Shown here: in pieces, positions 57,171 to 64,000 of the stretch | Layout of the letters: each line of letters starts with the position of its first letter | Position numbering within the stretch: the stretch's first letter is position 1 | Source: an uncultured Lysobacter sp. | Lineage (GTDB): Bacteria; Pseudomonadota; Gammaproteobacteria; Xanthomonadales; Xanthomonadaceae | Assembly: GCA_946480055.1 (NCBI GenBank) | Contig: CAMLID010000002.1 | Coordinates: 1-64,000 of the forward strand | Length of the DNA: 64,000 bases | Reading direction: 5' to 3' | Notes under the pieces: generated by a model | Databases searched by the model: none | The model's input: only the letters and a program-made list of their open reading frames with translations | Told to the model about the DNA's origin: nothing | Translations under genes and position numbers: made by a program

Positions 57171-60100
57171 TCACCGCGCCGGCGGCAGCGCGACGTCCAG
57201 CACCGCGGCCAGCAGCGAGCCGGTCACCGGTTTACGCAGGAAACAGTCGAAACCGGCCGCGACCGCCTGCGGCTCGGCCTCGGCATCGGCGCGCGCGGTG
57301 ACCGCGATCAGCGGCCGCGCATAGCCCTGGGCGCGCAGCTGGCGCGCCAGGTCCAGCCCATTGAGGCCGGGCAGGTCCAGGTCCAGCAGCGCGGCGTCGT
57401 AATTCGCGGTTGCGATCTCGGTCAGCGCGGCCAGACCGTTGCCGACATGGGTGACCCGATGCCCCTGCACGCGCAGCAGCCCGGCGACGACCTGGGCCAC
57501 GGTCGGATCGTCCTCGACCAGCAGCAGCGCCAGCGGCGCACGCCGCGATTCGCCGACCCGGTCGGGTGCGGTCGCGCCGACGCCGACGATCGCCGCCGGC
57601 AACGGCAGTTCGAACGAGAAACGCGCGCCTTCGCCCAGGACGCTCTCGACCACGATCTGGCCGTTCATCGCCGCCGCCAGTTCCTGGCAGATCGCCAGGC
57701 CCAGGCCGCTGCCGCCGTAACGCATCGCGGTGCGCACGCCTTCGGCCTGCTCGAAACGGCGGAACAAACGCGACTTCTGCTCCTCGTTCAAGCCCGGCCC
57801 GGTGTCGGCGACTTCGAAGCGCACGCCCTGCGGCGCCAGCACCGACACCCGCAGCGAGACCTTGCCCCGCTCGGTGAACTTGATCGCGTTGCCGAGCAGA
57901 TTGAGCAGGATCTGCCGCACCCGGTGCGGATCGCCGCGCAGGCCGCGCGGCGCGTCTTGCGCGACCTCCAGTTCGAACTCGAGCCCGCGCTTGCGCGCCA
58001 GCGGCGCCATCAATGCGCTCGCGTCCTCGACCAGCACGCGCAGATCGAAGGCTTCGTCGGCCAGTTCGAGCTTGCCCGATTCGATCCGGGCCAGATCCAG
58101 CGCGTCGTTGACCAGACGCAGCAGGTGCTTGCCGGCGCGCTGGATCGATTCGGTGTAGCCGCGCTGCTGCCGATCCAGCGGCGTATCCAGCAACAGCTCG
58201 CTCATGCCGAGCACGCCGGTCATCGGTGTGCGCACTTCGTGGCCGAGCGTGGCCAGGAACCGGGTCTTGGCCAGCGAGGCCTGCTTGGTGATCTCACGTT
58301 CGTGCTCGGCGGCCTGCCAGTCCAGCCTGCGCTTCAGGCGCCGGCGGTAGCGGTCGGCCGCCCACCATGCGCCGAGGATGATCAGACCGACCAGCGCCGC
58401 CAGCGCCGGCGGCGTGCGCCACCACGGCGGCTGCACGGTCAGCGAGAACTGGCGCGACTGCGACCAGATGCCGTCGGCGTTGGCCGCTTGCACTTCCATG
58501 CGGTAGCTGCCCGGTTCCAGTTTCGAGAACACGCGCTCGCCGTTGGCGGGCTGGATCACCCAGTCCGGGTCGTAGCCGTGCAGACGGAAACGGTAGCGGT
58601 GCGATTGCAGATCGACGAAGGACAGCAGGCGCGCCGACACGCGCAGATCGCGGTCCTGCGGCCCCAGCACCACCGGGCGATCGGGATCGAGTTTGAACTC
58701 GTCCTCGTCGCGGCGGTAACTCAGGGTTTCGATCACCAGCCGCGGCGCCTTGGCCTCGCCGAGCGCGCGCCCGGCGTCGAACAGGACCACACCGTCCATG
58801 GTGCTGGCGACCGCGATGCCGGAACGGGTGAGCAGCGGATTGCGTTCGGTGAACTCCTGGCTGGGCAGGCCGTCGCGCATGCCGTAGATGCGCAGACGTT
58901 CGCGGCGCTGGTTCCAGCAGATCAGGCCGCGGCGCGTGGTCAGCCAGACGTTGTCGCCCCAGGCCAACACGCCGCCGGATTCGGTCGCGGGCAGACCTTC
59001 GTCGCCGCTGACGCGCTTGAGCAAGCGCAGTTCGCGGCCGTCCCAGGCGTACTGTTCCAGCGCTTCGAGCCGATGCAGCCAAAGCCGGTCCTTGCCGGCC
59101 ATGGCGAAGCCGAACACGCGGCCTTCGGGACCGCCGGGCAAGGCGTCGAAGCGGCGCGTGCCGGCGTTCCAGCGCGACAGGCCGTTGGGCCCGGCCATCC
59201 ACAGCACGCCGTCCGGACCGACCTCGATCTGCTCGATGTAGAGCGTGCTGACGCCGCGATCGTCCTCCGGCCTCACCGCCAGTTGCACCCGGCCTTCGCT
59301 GTCGCGCATCTGCAGGGCCGGCGGCATGTAAGAGACCCAGACGTTGCCGTCAGGGGTCTCGACCAGTTGGTCCGGAATATCGCTGAAGGTGGCGTCGCGC
59401 GGCGAGGTCGCGGTCCAGTCGCGCACCGGACCGCCATCCTCGGCCACGCGCGCCAGTCCGAGCGTGCTGCCGAACCACATCACGCCCTGGCGCGTTTCCA
59501 TCACCGAGTACAACGCGGCGTCGGCCAGCAGCGGCACCGCCAGCGAATGCGAGCGGCCGTCGCCGAGGTCGAGGCGATCGATCACACCGCGCTCGCCGAC
59601 CATCCACACGTTGCCGTCGCGGGCCGAGGCGAGGTCGCGCATGTAGGCCACGCGCGGTGCGCCGGGGCGGCCGGTACCGGGCTTGAGCACGGTGAACTGG
59701 CGCCAGTTCGGCGCCAGGTAGGCCACGCCTTTCTCCTCGGTCGCGAACCACCAGCCGCCTTCGTGATCCTGGAGCAGATCGAGCGTGTTGATCTGCGCGA
59801 TCGCGACGTCGCCCGCCAGCGGCGCGAGCCGTCCATCCAGCACGCGGCGCAGACCGCGATGGGTCGCGACCCAGTAGTTGCCGGGACCGTCGCCGACCAC
59901 ACCGTAGACGCCGGTCTTGTCGCTCGGCGCGAACCACGGCTTCTGCTCGATGCGGCCGTCGGGCGTGCGCCGGAACGCGCGCAGGCCGGCGCCGATCCAC
60001 AGCGAACCGTCGACCGCCGGCGACAGCGCGGTGACCCAGGCGCCGCTGATGCCCGGATGCGCGACCGTGCGGAAACGCGTGCCGTCCCAATAGCCCAGGC

Positions 60101-60728
60101 CGGTGGTGCTGCCGACCCAAAGCCTGCCGGCGCTGTCGGTCTTCAAGGTCCAGATGTATTCGCCGGGCAGGCCGTCCTGGCCCGGGTCCTGGCTCGGCAT
60201 GTAGCGCGTGATGCGGCCTTCCGCGTCAAGCCGGTGCACGCCGGCGCCGTCGGTACCGAACCAGATCGCGCCGTCGGACGTGGACGCGATCGTGTAAATC
60301 TCGTCGCTGCCGATGTCGGGATGGGTGTCGCGGCTGTAGTGGACGAAGTTCTGGCGCTCGCGGTCGAGCATGTGCAGACCGCCGCCGCTGAGGCCGACCC
60401 AAACCCGGTTGCGCGCGTCCACATGCAGGGCCTGGATCATATTGCTGGGCAGCGATCCCGGATCGCCGGGCACGTGCCGCCAGATCCTGAAACTGATCCC
60501 GTCGTAGCGCGCCAGGCCGTCGTGGGTGGCCAGCCAGATGTAGCCTTCGGCGTCCTGCGCCAGTGCGGCGACGGTACTCGACGGCATGCCCTCGGCGACG
60601 CCGTAGTAGCGGAACTGCGGCGTCTCCGGCAGCGCCGCGCGCACCGGCAGGGCCAGCGCCGCGAGCAGCAGCCACAAGGCCCAACCCGCCCAAGCGGGGC
60701 TTCCGTGCACCACCGCTGGCCTGAGCAT
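57171..60728 (-). CDS. Hybrid two-component sensor kinase with beta-propeller sensor
   Basis: A 1185-residue membrane hybrid kinase. After a signal-anchor (about 12-31) the periplasmic part has repeated Reg_prop propeller blades (about 45-650, with YIWLATHDGLARYDG, RVWVGLSGGGLHML and the like), then a Y_Y_Y domain (about 700-760). A transmembrane helix near 770-790 leads to HisKA with H830 in LGHEVRTP, an HATPase_c (NLLGNAIKFTERG, DTGPGLN, GSGLGLAI) and a receiver with phospho-acceptor D1116 (LLDLDLPG). No HTH or HPt follows, so a separate partner must carry output. The domain order matches the hybrid two-component systems that sense sugars in Bacteroides, but those also carry an AraC output domain. 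Confidence 0.88.
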   Translation of the reverse strand: MLRPAVVHGSPAWAGWALWLLLAALALPVRAALPETPQFRYYGVAEGMPSSTVAALAQDAEGYIWLATHDGLARYDGISFRIWRHVPGDPGSLPSNMIQALHVDARNRVWVGLSGGGLHMLDRERQNFVHYSRDTHPDIGSDEIYTIASTSDGAIWFGTDGAGVHRLDAEGRITRYMPSQDPGQDGLPGEYIWTLKTDSAGRLWVGSTTGLGYWDGTRFRTVAHPGISGAWVTALSPAVDGSLWIGAGLRAFRRTPDGRIEQKPWFAPSDKTGVYGVVGDGPGNYWVATHRGLRRVLDGRLAPLAGDVAIAQINTLDLLQDHEGGWWFATEEKGVAYLAPNWRQFTVLKPGTGRPGAPRVAYMRDLASARDGNVWMVGERGVIDRLDLGDGRSHSLAVPLLADAALYSVMETRQGVMWFGSTLGLARVAEDGGPVRDWTATSPRDATFSDIPDQLVETPDGNVWVSYMPPALQMRDSEGRVQLAVRPEDDRGVSTLYIEQIEVGPDGVLWMAGPNGLSRWNAGTRRFDALPGGPEGRVFGFAMAGKDRLWLHRLEALEQYAWDGRELRLLKRVSGDEGLPATESGGVLAWGDNVWLTTRRGLICWNQRRERLRIYGMRDGLPSQEFTERNPLLTRSGIAVASTMDGVVLFDAGRALGEAKAPRLVIETLSYRRDEDEFKLDPDRPVVLGPQDRDLRVSARLLSFVDLQSHRYRFRLHGYDPDWVIQPANGERVFSKLEPGSYRMEVQAANADGIWSQSRQFSLTVQPPWWRTPPALAALVGLIILGAWWAADRYRRRLKRRLDWQAAEHEREITKQASLAKTRFLATLGHEVRTPMTGVLGMSELLLDTPLDRQQRGYTESIQRAGKHLLRLVNDALDLARIESGKLELADEAFDLRVLVEDASALMAPLARKRGLEFELEVAQDAPRGLRGDPHRVRQILLNLLGNAIKFTERGKVSLRVSVLAPQGVRFEVADTGPGLNEEQKSRLFRRFEQAEGVRTAMRYGGSGLGLAICQELAAAMNGQIVVESVLGEGARFSFELPLPAAIVGVGATAPDRVGESRRAPLALLLVEDDPTVAQVVAGLLRVQGHRVTHVGNGLAALTEIATANYDAALLDLDLPGLNGLDLARQLRAQGYARPLIAVTARADAEAEPQAVAAGFDCFLRKPVTGSLLAAVLDVALPPAR

Positions 60729-60928
60729 CCTCGGTCCGATTCCTTCGTAGTACGGACGCTAGGCTCCCCGATCCGGCCCCGGCGAAGCAAGGGCCGCGAC
60801 CGCGCAACCCATATGTGCGTTCCGCGACCGGTCCGCAACGGACCGTTGCGGACACGGGTCTACGGGTTCATCGTGCGGTCCATAGAATCCCCGGACGATG
60901 CAGGCTGGCCCTGCCTTTGGAGCGTTGC

Positions 60929-61639
60929 GTGCCGAATCAGCCCATCCGTCCGCTCGTCTGTGCGCTCGCGCTTTGCGCGCTGGCGCCGAGCGCGCGCGCC
61001 GCCGGGCCGGACACCTACGCGCTGGATCCGGTGCACACACGGGTGATGTTCGCGATCTCGCACGCCGGCTTCTCCAAGGCCCTGGGCACCGTCTCCGGCA
61101 GCACCGGCACGCTCAGTTTCGATCGCGACGACTGGCGCAGCGCGCGCCTGGACGTGCGCGTGCCGATCGCCAAGCTCGACCTGGGCGACGCCAAATGGAA
61201 CGCCGCCGCGCTCGCCGCCGGCCTGCTCGACGGCGAGCGCCATCCCGAAGCGCGTTTCGTCTCCGACCATATCGAACCGGTCGACGCCGACCACGCCCGG
61301 GTCTGCGGCCAGCTCAGCCTGCGCGGCCAGACCCGGCCGCTGTGCATGGACGTGACCCTCAACGCGCTCAAGCGCCACCCGCTGCCGCCGTTCCGCCGCA
61401 CCGCCGGCTTTTCCGCGACCGCGACCCTGAGCCGCGCCGAGTTCGGCATCGACGCCTGGAAGTCGGTGATCGGCGACAGCGTCGAGCTGCGCATCGAGGC
61501 CGAAGCGGTGCGCGACCGCAACGCCGGCGAGCCCGACGACGCCGCGCCGGCGCCTTCCGAACCCGAAGCCGCGCAGCCGGGTCCGCCGAGCAAACCCGAC
61601 AACGACCCCTACGAACCCGCCCCGGTACCGCACGCATGA
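60929..61639 (+). CDS. YceI-family exported protein, first copy
   Basis: A 236-residue lipocalin-like YceI protein with a signal peptide (to ARA-AG). YALDPVHTRVMFAISHAGFSKALGTVSGSTGTL is the family start; members bind polyisoprenoids such as ubiquinone precursors. The C-terminus has an acidic, Pro-rich tail of about 45 residues not seen in the second copy. The start is GTG 60929 after GGAG. Its stop overlaps the cytochrome b561 ATG (ATGA). Confidence 0.86.
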   Translation: MPNQPIRPLVCALALCALAPSARAAGPDTYALDPVHTRVMFAISHAGFSKALGTVSGSTGTLSFDRDDWRSARLDVRVPIAKLDLGDAKWNAAALAAGLLDGERHPEARFVSDHIEPVDADHARVCGQLSLRGQTRPLCMDVTLNALKRHPLPPFRRTAGFSATATLSRAEFGIDAWKSVIGDSVELRIEAEAVRDRNAGEPDDAAPAPSEPEAAQPGPPSKPDNDPYEPAPVPHA

Positions 61640-62262
61640 CGATCAAGAACACCGAACTACGCTGGGGCGCGATCAGCCAGCTGCTGCATTGGGCCATCGT
61701 GCTGCTGATCACGGCGATCGCGATCCTCGGCCTGACCATGACCGACATGGCCAACGGTCCGTCGAAGATCAAGATCTACGCCTTGCACAAATCCCTCGGC
61801 CTGACCCTGCTGAGCCTGGTCGTGCTGCGTCTGCTGTGGCGCTTCTACGCCGGCGCGCCCAAGCCGGTCCCGGGCACGCCGCACTGGCAGGAGCGCATCG
61901 CTACGCTCACCCACTGGGCCCTGTACCTGCTGATGTTCGCCATGCCGATCACCGGCTGGCTGTTCAACTCCAGCTCCGGCTACCCGCTGCAGTACTTCGG
62001 CCTGTTCAACCTGCCCAAGATCGCGGCAGTGAACCCCGGCACGGCCGACCTCAGCGGAACCCTGCACGAGGCCGGTTTCTGGCTGCTCTTGCTGCTGGTG
62101 CTCGCGCATGCGGGCGCCGCGTTCTACCACCACCTGTTCCAGAACGACGACACCCTGCGACGCATGCTGCCGATGCGCCTGCGCCAGGCGCCGGCTGCGA
62201 TCGAAGCCGCGCCCGCCGTCGTCGCCCCCGCCCCCGCTCCGGAGAACCCCGATGTCCCTTAA
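61636..62262 (+). CDS. Cytochrome b561 family membrane protein
   Basis: A 208-residue di-heme cytochrome b561 (CybB type) with four transmembrane helices. Heme histidines lie in helix 1 (LLHWAIV), helix 2 (ALHKSLGL), helix 3 (THWALYLLM) and helix 4 (LAHAGAAFYHHL). It passes electrons between quinol and periplasmic acceptors. It lies between, and overlaps, two YceI genes, suggesting quinone-linked redox work with the YceI lipid carriers. The C-terminus is Ala/Pro rich. Confidence 0.9.
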   Translation: MTIKNTELRWGAISQLLHWAIVLLITAIAILGLTMTDMANGPSKIKIYALHKSLGLTLLSLVVLRLLWRFYAGAPKPVPGTPHWQERIATLTHWALYLLMFAMPITGWLFNSSSGYPLQYFGLFNLPKIAAVNPGTADLSGTLHEAGFWLLLLLVLAHAGAAFYHHLFQNDDTLRRMLPMRLRQAPAAIEAAPAVVAPAPAPENPDVP

Positions 62263-62803
62263 GCCCCTCGCCTTCGCCCTGCTGTTCGCCGCCGCGCCGG
62301 CCTACGCCGCCGACTACGTGCAGGCGCCCGGCTCGACCCTGACCTTCGCCACCAAGTACCAGGGCGAGGTGTTCAGCGGCCGCCTGCCCGGCTTCAACAG
62401 CAGGATCAGCTTCGATCCGAGTCATTTGACTACCGCAAAATTCGACATCGTCATCCCCCTGGCCGGCGTCAGCACCGCCAACGCCGAGCGCGACGACACC
62501 CTCAAGGGCGCCGATTTCTTCAGCCTCGCCAAGTTCCCGCAGGCGCGCTTCGTCGCCACCAAGTTCCGCAGCATGGGCGGCAACAATTACGCCGCCGACG
62601 GCAGCCTGACCCTGCGCGGGGTCACTAAGCCGGTCACCCTGACCTTCACCTGGACCCCCGGTGCCAAGTCGGTGCTCGCCGGCAAGGCCACGGTCAAGCG
62701 CCTGGACTTCGGCGTCGGCGGCGGCGATTGGGCCGACACCTCGATCATTCCGAACGAAGTCGCGGTCAGCACCAAGCTCAACCTCGTGCCGGCCGGAAAG
62801 TAA
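62252..62803 (+). CDS. YceI-family exported protein, second copy
   Basis: A 183-residue YceI protein with a signal peptide (PAYA-AD). DYVQAPGSTLTFATKYQGEVFSGRLPGFNSRISFDP and KGADFFSLAKFPQARFVATKFR are characteristic. It overlaps the cytochrome gene by 11 nt. It lacks the acidic tail of the first copy, so the two may have different partners. Confidence 0.9.
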   Translation: MSLKPLAFALLFAAAPAYAADYVQAPGSTLTFATKYQGEVFSGRLPGFNSRISFDPSHLTTAKFDIVIPLAGVSTANAERDDTLKGADFFSLAKFPQARFVATKFRSMGGNNYAADGSLTLRGVTKPVTLTFTWTPGAKSVLAGKATVKRLDFGVGGGDWADTSIIPNEVAVSTKLNLVPAGK

Positions 62804-62900
62804 GCGGCAAGGCAGCGGTGCGGTGACCGCCGCACCCTGCGCCGTAGGGTGCGGTAAGCCGAAGGCGCACCGCACCACCTCGCAGCACCCCCGAGCCGAA

Positions 62901-63128
62901 TCAGGCGCCCAGAAAATCCCGCAGCCGCGCCGCATCGAACGGCCACTCCAGCTCCCGCCCGCGGCCCTCGTCGCGCAGCACCGGCACGCGCGTGCCGTAG
63001 CGCTCCTCCAGCGCCTCGTCCTCGTCGATGAAGACGCTGTCGAACTCGGGGGCGCGCGCTTGCGCCAGCACCTCCAGGGCCAGGTCGCAGAGGTGGCAGT
63101 CGTCGCGTTGGTAGAGGACCAGGTGCAT
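62901..63128 (-). CDS. Glutaredoxin-like thiol protein
   Basis: A 75-residue thioredoxin-fold protein of the DUF836 type: LVLYQRDDCHLCDLALEVL with a CHLC active site, and the cis-Pro in RVPVLRDE. Such proteins are small dithiol oxidoreductases of uncertain substrate. The gene is convergent with the YceI module, which also deals with redox. Confidence 0.85.
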   Translation of the reverse strand: MHLVLYQRDDCHLCDLALEVLAQARAPEFDSVFIDEDEALEERYGTRVPVLRDEGRGRELEWPFDAARLRDFLGA

Positions 63129-63198
63129 GCGCTTGCGTACTGAGGTGGCGGGGTTCGCGAGCGTCTAGAATACCTAGAGTCCATCTCGGGACGGGTTC

Positions 63199-63345
63199 AT
63201 GGCCCTCCGCTCGATCCACGCCGCAACCCTGGGCGCGCCGCTGCCGGCGCCTGCCGCAGGCATGAGCGGCCGGCGAACCCCGCAGCTGCGCGAACCCGCA
63301 AAACGCCGCAGCGCCCGCCACCGCAAGACCGCCAACGGACGCTGA
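63199..63345 (+). CDS. Possible 48-residue basic small protein
   Basis: An ATG frame of 48 codons giving a highly basic C-terminus (KRRSARHRKTANGR). It is preceded by GGGACGG and, 27 nt further up, by a -10-like TAGAAT (63166-63171). It lies in the leader of sdaA and has no family I know, so it may be a real small protein or chance. Confidence 0.35.
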   Translation: MALRSIHAATLGAPLPAPAAGMSGRRTPQLREPAKRRSARHRKTANGR

Positions 63346-63384
63346 TCGCGTCCCATCGCCCTCCAGCCGAGCATCCCCCAGCCC

Positions 63385-64000
63385 ATGGCCGTCAGCACCT
63401 TCGATCTTTTCAAAATCGGCATCGGGCCGAGCTCCTCGCACACCGTCGGCCCGATGCGCGCCGCCGCGCGTTTCGTCGAACGCTGGCTGATAGAAAACGG
63501 CGACCTCGAACGCTGCACGCGCCTGCGCGCCGAAGTGTTCGGCTCGCTCGCTCTCACCGGCCGCGGCCACGGCACCGACAAGGCCGTGCTGATGGGCCTG
63601 GAAGGCCATTGGCCGAACCAGATCGACCCCGACATCATCCCTGACGCGCTCGAGCGCATCCGCAGCAGCAAGCGCCTCCGCCTGTTCGGTCAGCGCGAGA
63701 TCGGCTTCGACGAGAAGCACGACCTGATCATGAACAAGCGCCAGAAGCTGCCGTTCCACACTAACGGCATGCGCTTCACCGCCTACGACGGCGACGGCGA
63801 AACGATCGCCACGCGCGACTATTACTCGGTCGGCGGCGGTTTCGTGGTCAATCAGGACGAAGCGGCCGAAGACCGCATCGTCGCCGACACCACCGACCTC
63901 CCCTACCCCTTCCACTCCGGCGACGAACTGCTGGCCCAGGCGCAACGCAGCGGGCTGAGCATCGCCGATCTGATGTTCGCCAACGAGCAGGCCTGGCGCA
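63385..64000 (+). CDS. sdaA: L-serine ammonia-lyase SdaA (partial, cut by window end)
   Basis: The first 205 residues of a single-chain, iron-sulfur L-serine dehydratase that converts serine to pyruvate and ammonia. The start MAVSTFDLFKIGIGPSSSHTVGPMRAA contains the substrate-loop SSSHT motif, and GRGHGTDKAVLMGLEG follows. The iron-sulfur cysteines lie beyond the window. ATG 63385 is the only plausible start. Confidence 0.93.
   Translation, partial: MAVSTFDLFKIGIGPSSSHTVGPMRAAARFVERWLIENGDLERCTRLRAEVFGSLALTGRGHGTDKAVLMGLEGHWPNQIDPDIIPDALERIRSSKRLRLFGQREIGFDEKHDLIMNKRQKLPFHTNGMRFTAYDGDGETIATRDYYSVGGGFVVNQDEAAEDRIVADTTDLPYPFHSGDELLAQAQRSGLSIADLMFANEQAWR

Noticed and set aside
56874..61046. 1390-residue plus-strand frame
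   Set aside because: It lies antisense to the hybrid kinase and its neighbours; composition is His/Arg/Gln-rich as typical of antisense frames in GC-rich genes.

Overview
The window is very GC-rich chromosomal DNA from a gammaproteobacterium, most likely Lysobacter or a close relative in the Xanthomonadaceae. This is inferred from gene order (lptC-lptA-lptB-rpoN-hpf-ptsN-hprK-rapZ-IIA-ptsH-ptsI-mgtE; yggS-proC; pilT-pilU; aroK-aroB-x-hemE), from a secreted lipase with its foldase, and from dispersed repeats of the gCGGCTTAcGCCGCTCCtAC type. I see no rRNA, tRNA, CRISPR array, prophage or insertion sequence. The coding content is mostly core, densely packed and often translationally coupled.

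Layout. 1-4.1 kb: repeat cluster, amgK-murU (cell-wall sugar recycling), bluB, a secreted intradiol-dioxygenase-like protein, second repeat cluster. 4.1-11 kb: hda, an AI-2E/PerM transporter and a DUF2066 protein on the minus strand, divergent from purM; then small unknowns and purN. 11-16 kb: two DUF3108 paralogues, a membrane-bound CadC-type regulator divergent from an S41 peptidase lipoprotein, then a convergent gap holding a 21-bp repeat array. 16-21.4 kb: murA-ibaG divergent from kdsD-kdsC-lptC-lptA-lptB (Kdo synthesis and LPS transport). 21.5-32 kb: rpoN, hpf and a regulatory phosphotransferase set (ptsN, hprK, rapZ, IIA-Man, HPr, EI), then mgtE.

32-42.4 kb: esterase, PhnA-like protein, algH/yqgE-ruvX-pyrB, tag, a 1261-residue patatin-like membrane protein, pilU and pilT. 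42.6-50 kb: yggS-proC-DUF4426, lipase and foldase, a cobalamin-binding protein, pdxH coupled to an AAC(6')-like acetyltransferase, a glycerate-kinase-like gene, dodecin. 50-57 kb: aroK-aroB, a hypothetical gene, an isochorismatase-family hydrolase divergent from a DJ-1/AraC regulator, a single WGR domain, hemE, a secreted unknown. 57-64 kb: a 1185-residue hybrid sensor kinase, a YceI-cytochrome b561-YceI module, a glutaredoxin-like protein, and sdaA cut by the window end.

The two signals not explained by ordinary annotation are: (1) sixteen 21-bp units in perfect register (about 15558-15893), each centred on a TTCCGGAA/TTCGCGAA-type palindrome; and (2) a recurrent arrangement in which a -10-like hexamer sits exactly 6 nt before a start codon with no Shine-Dalgarno (aroK, the AraC regulator, the WGR gene, the glycerate-kinase-like gene, pdxH, the cobalamin-binding gene, and a three-codon ORF ahead of mgtE), which predicts leaderless transcripts.
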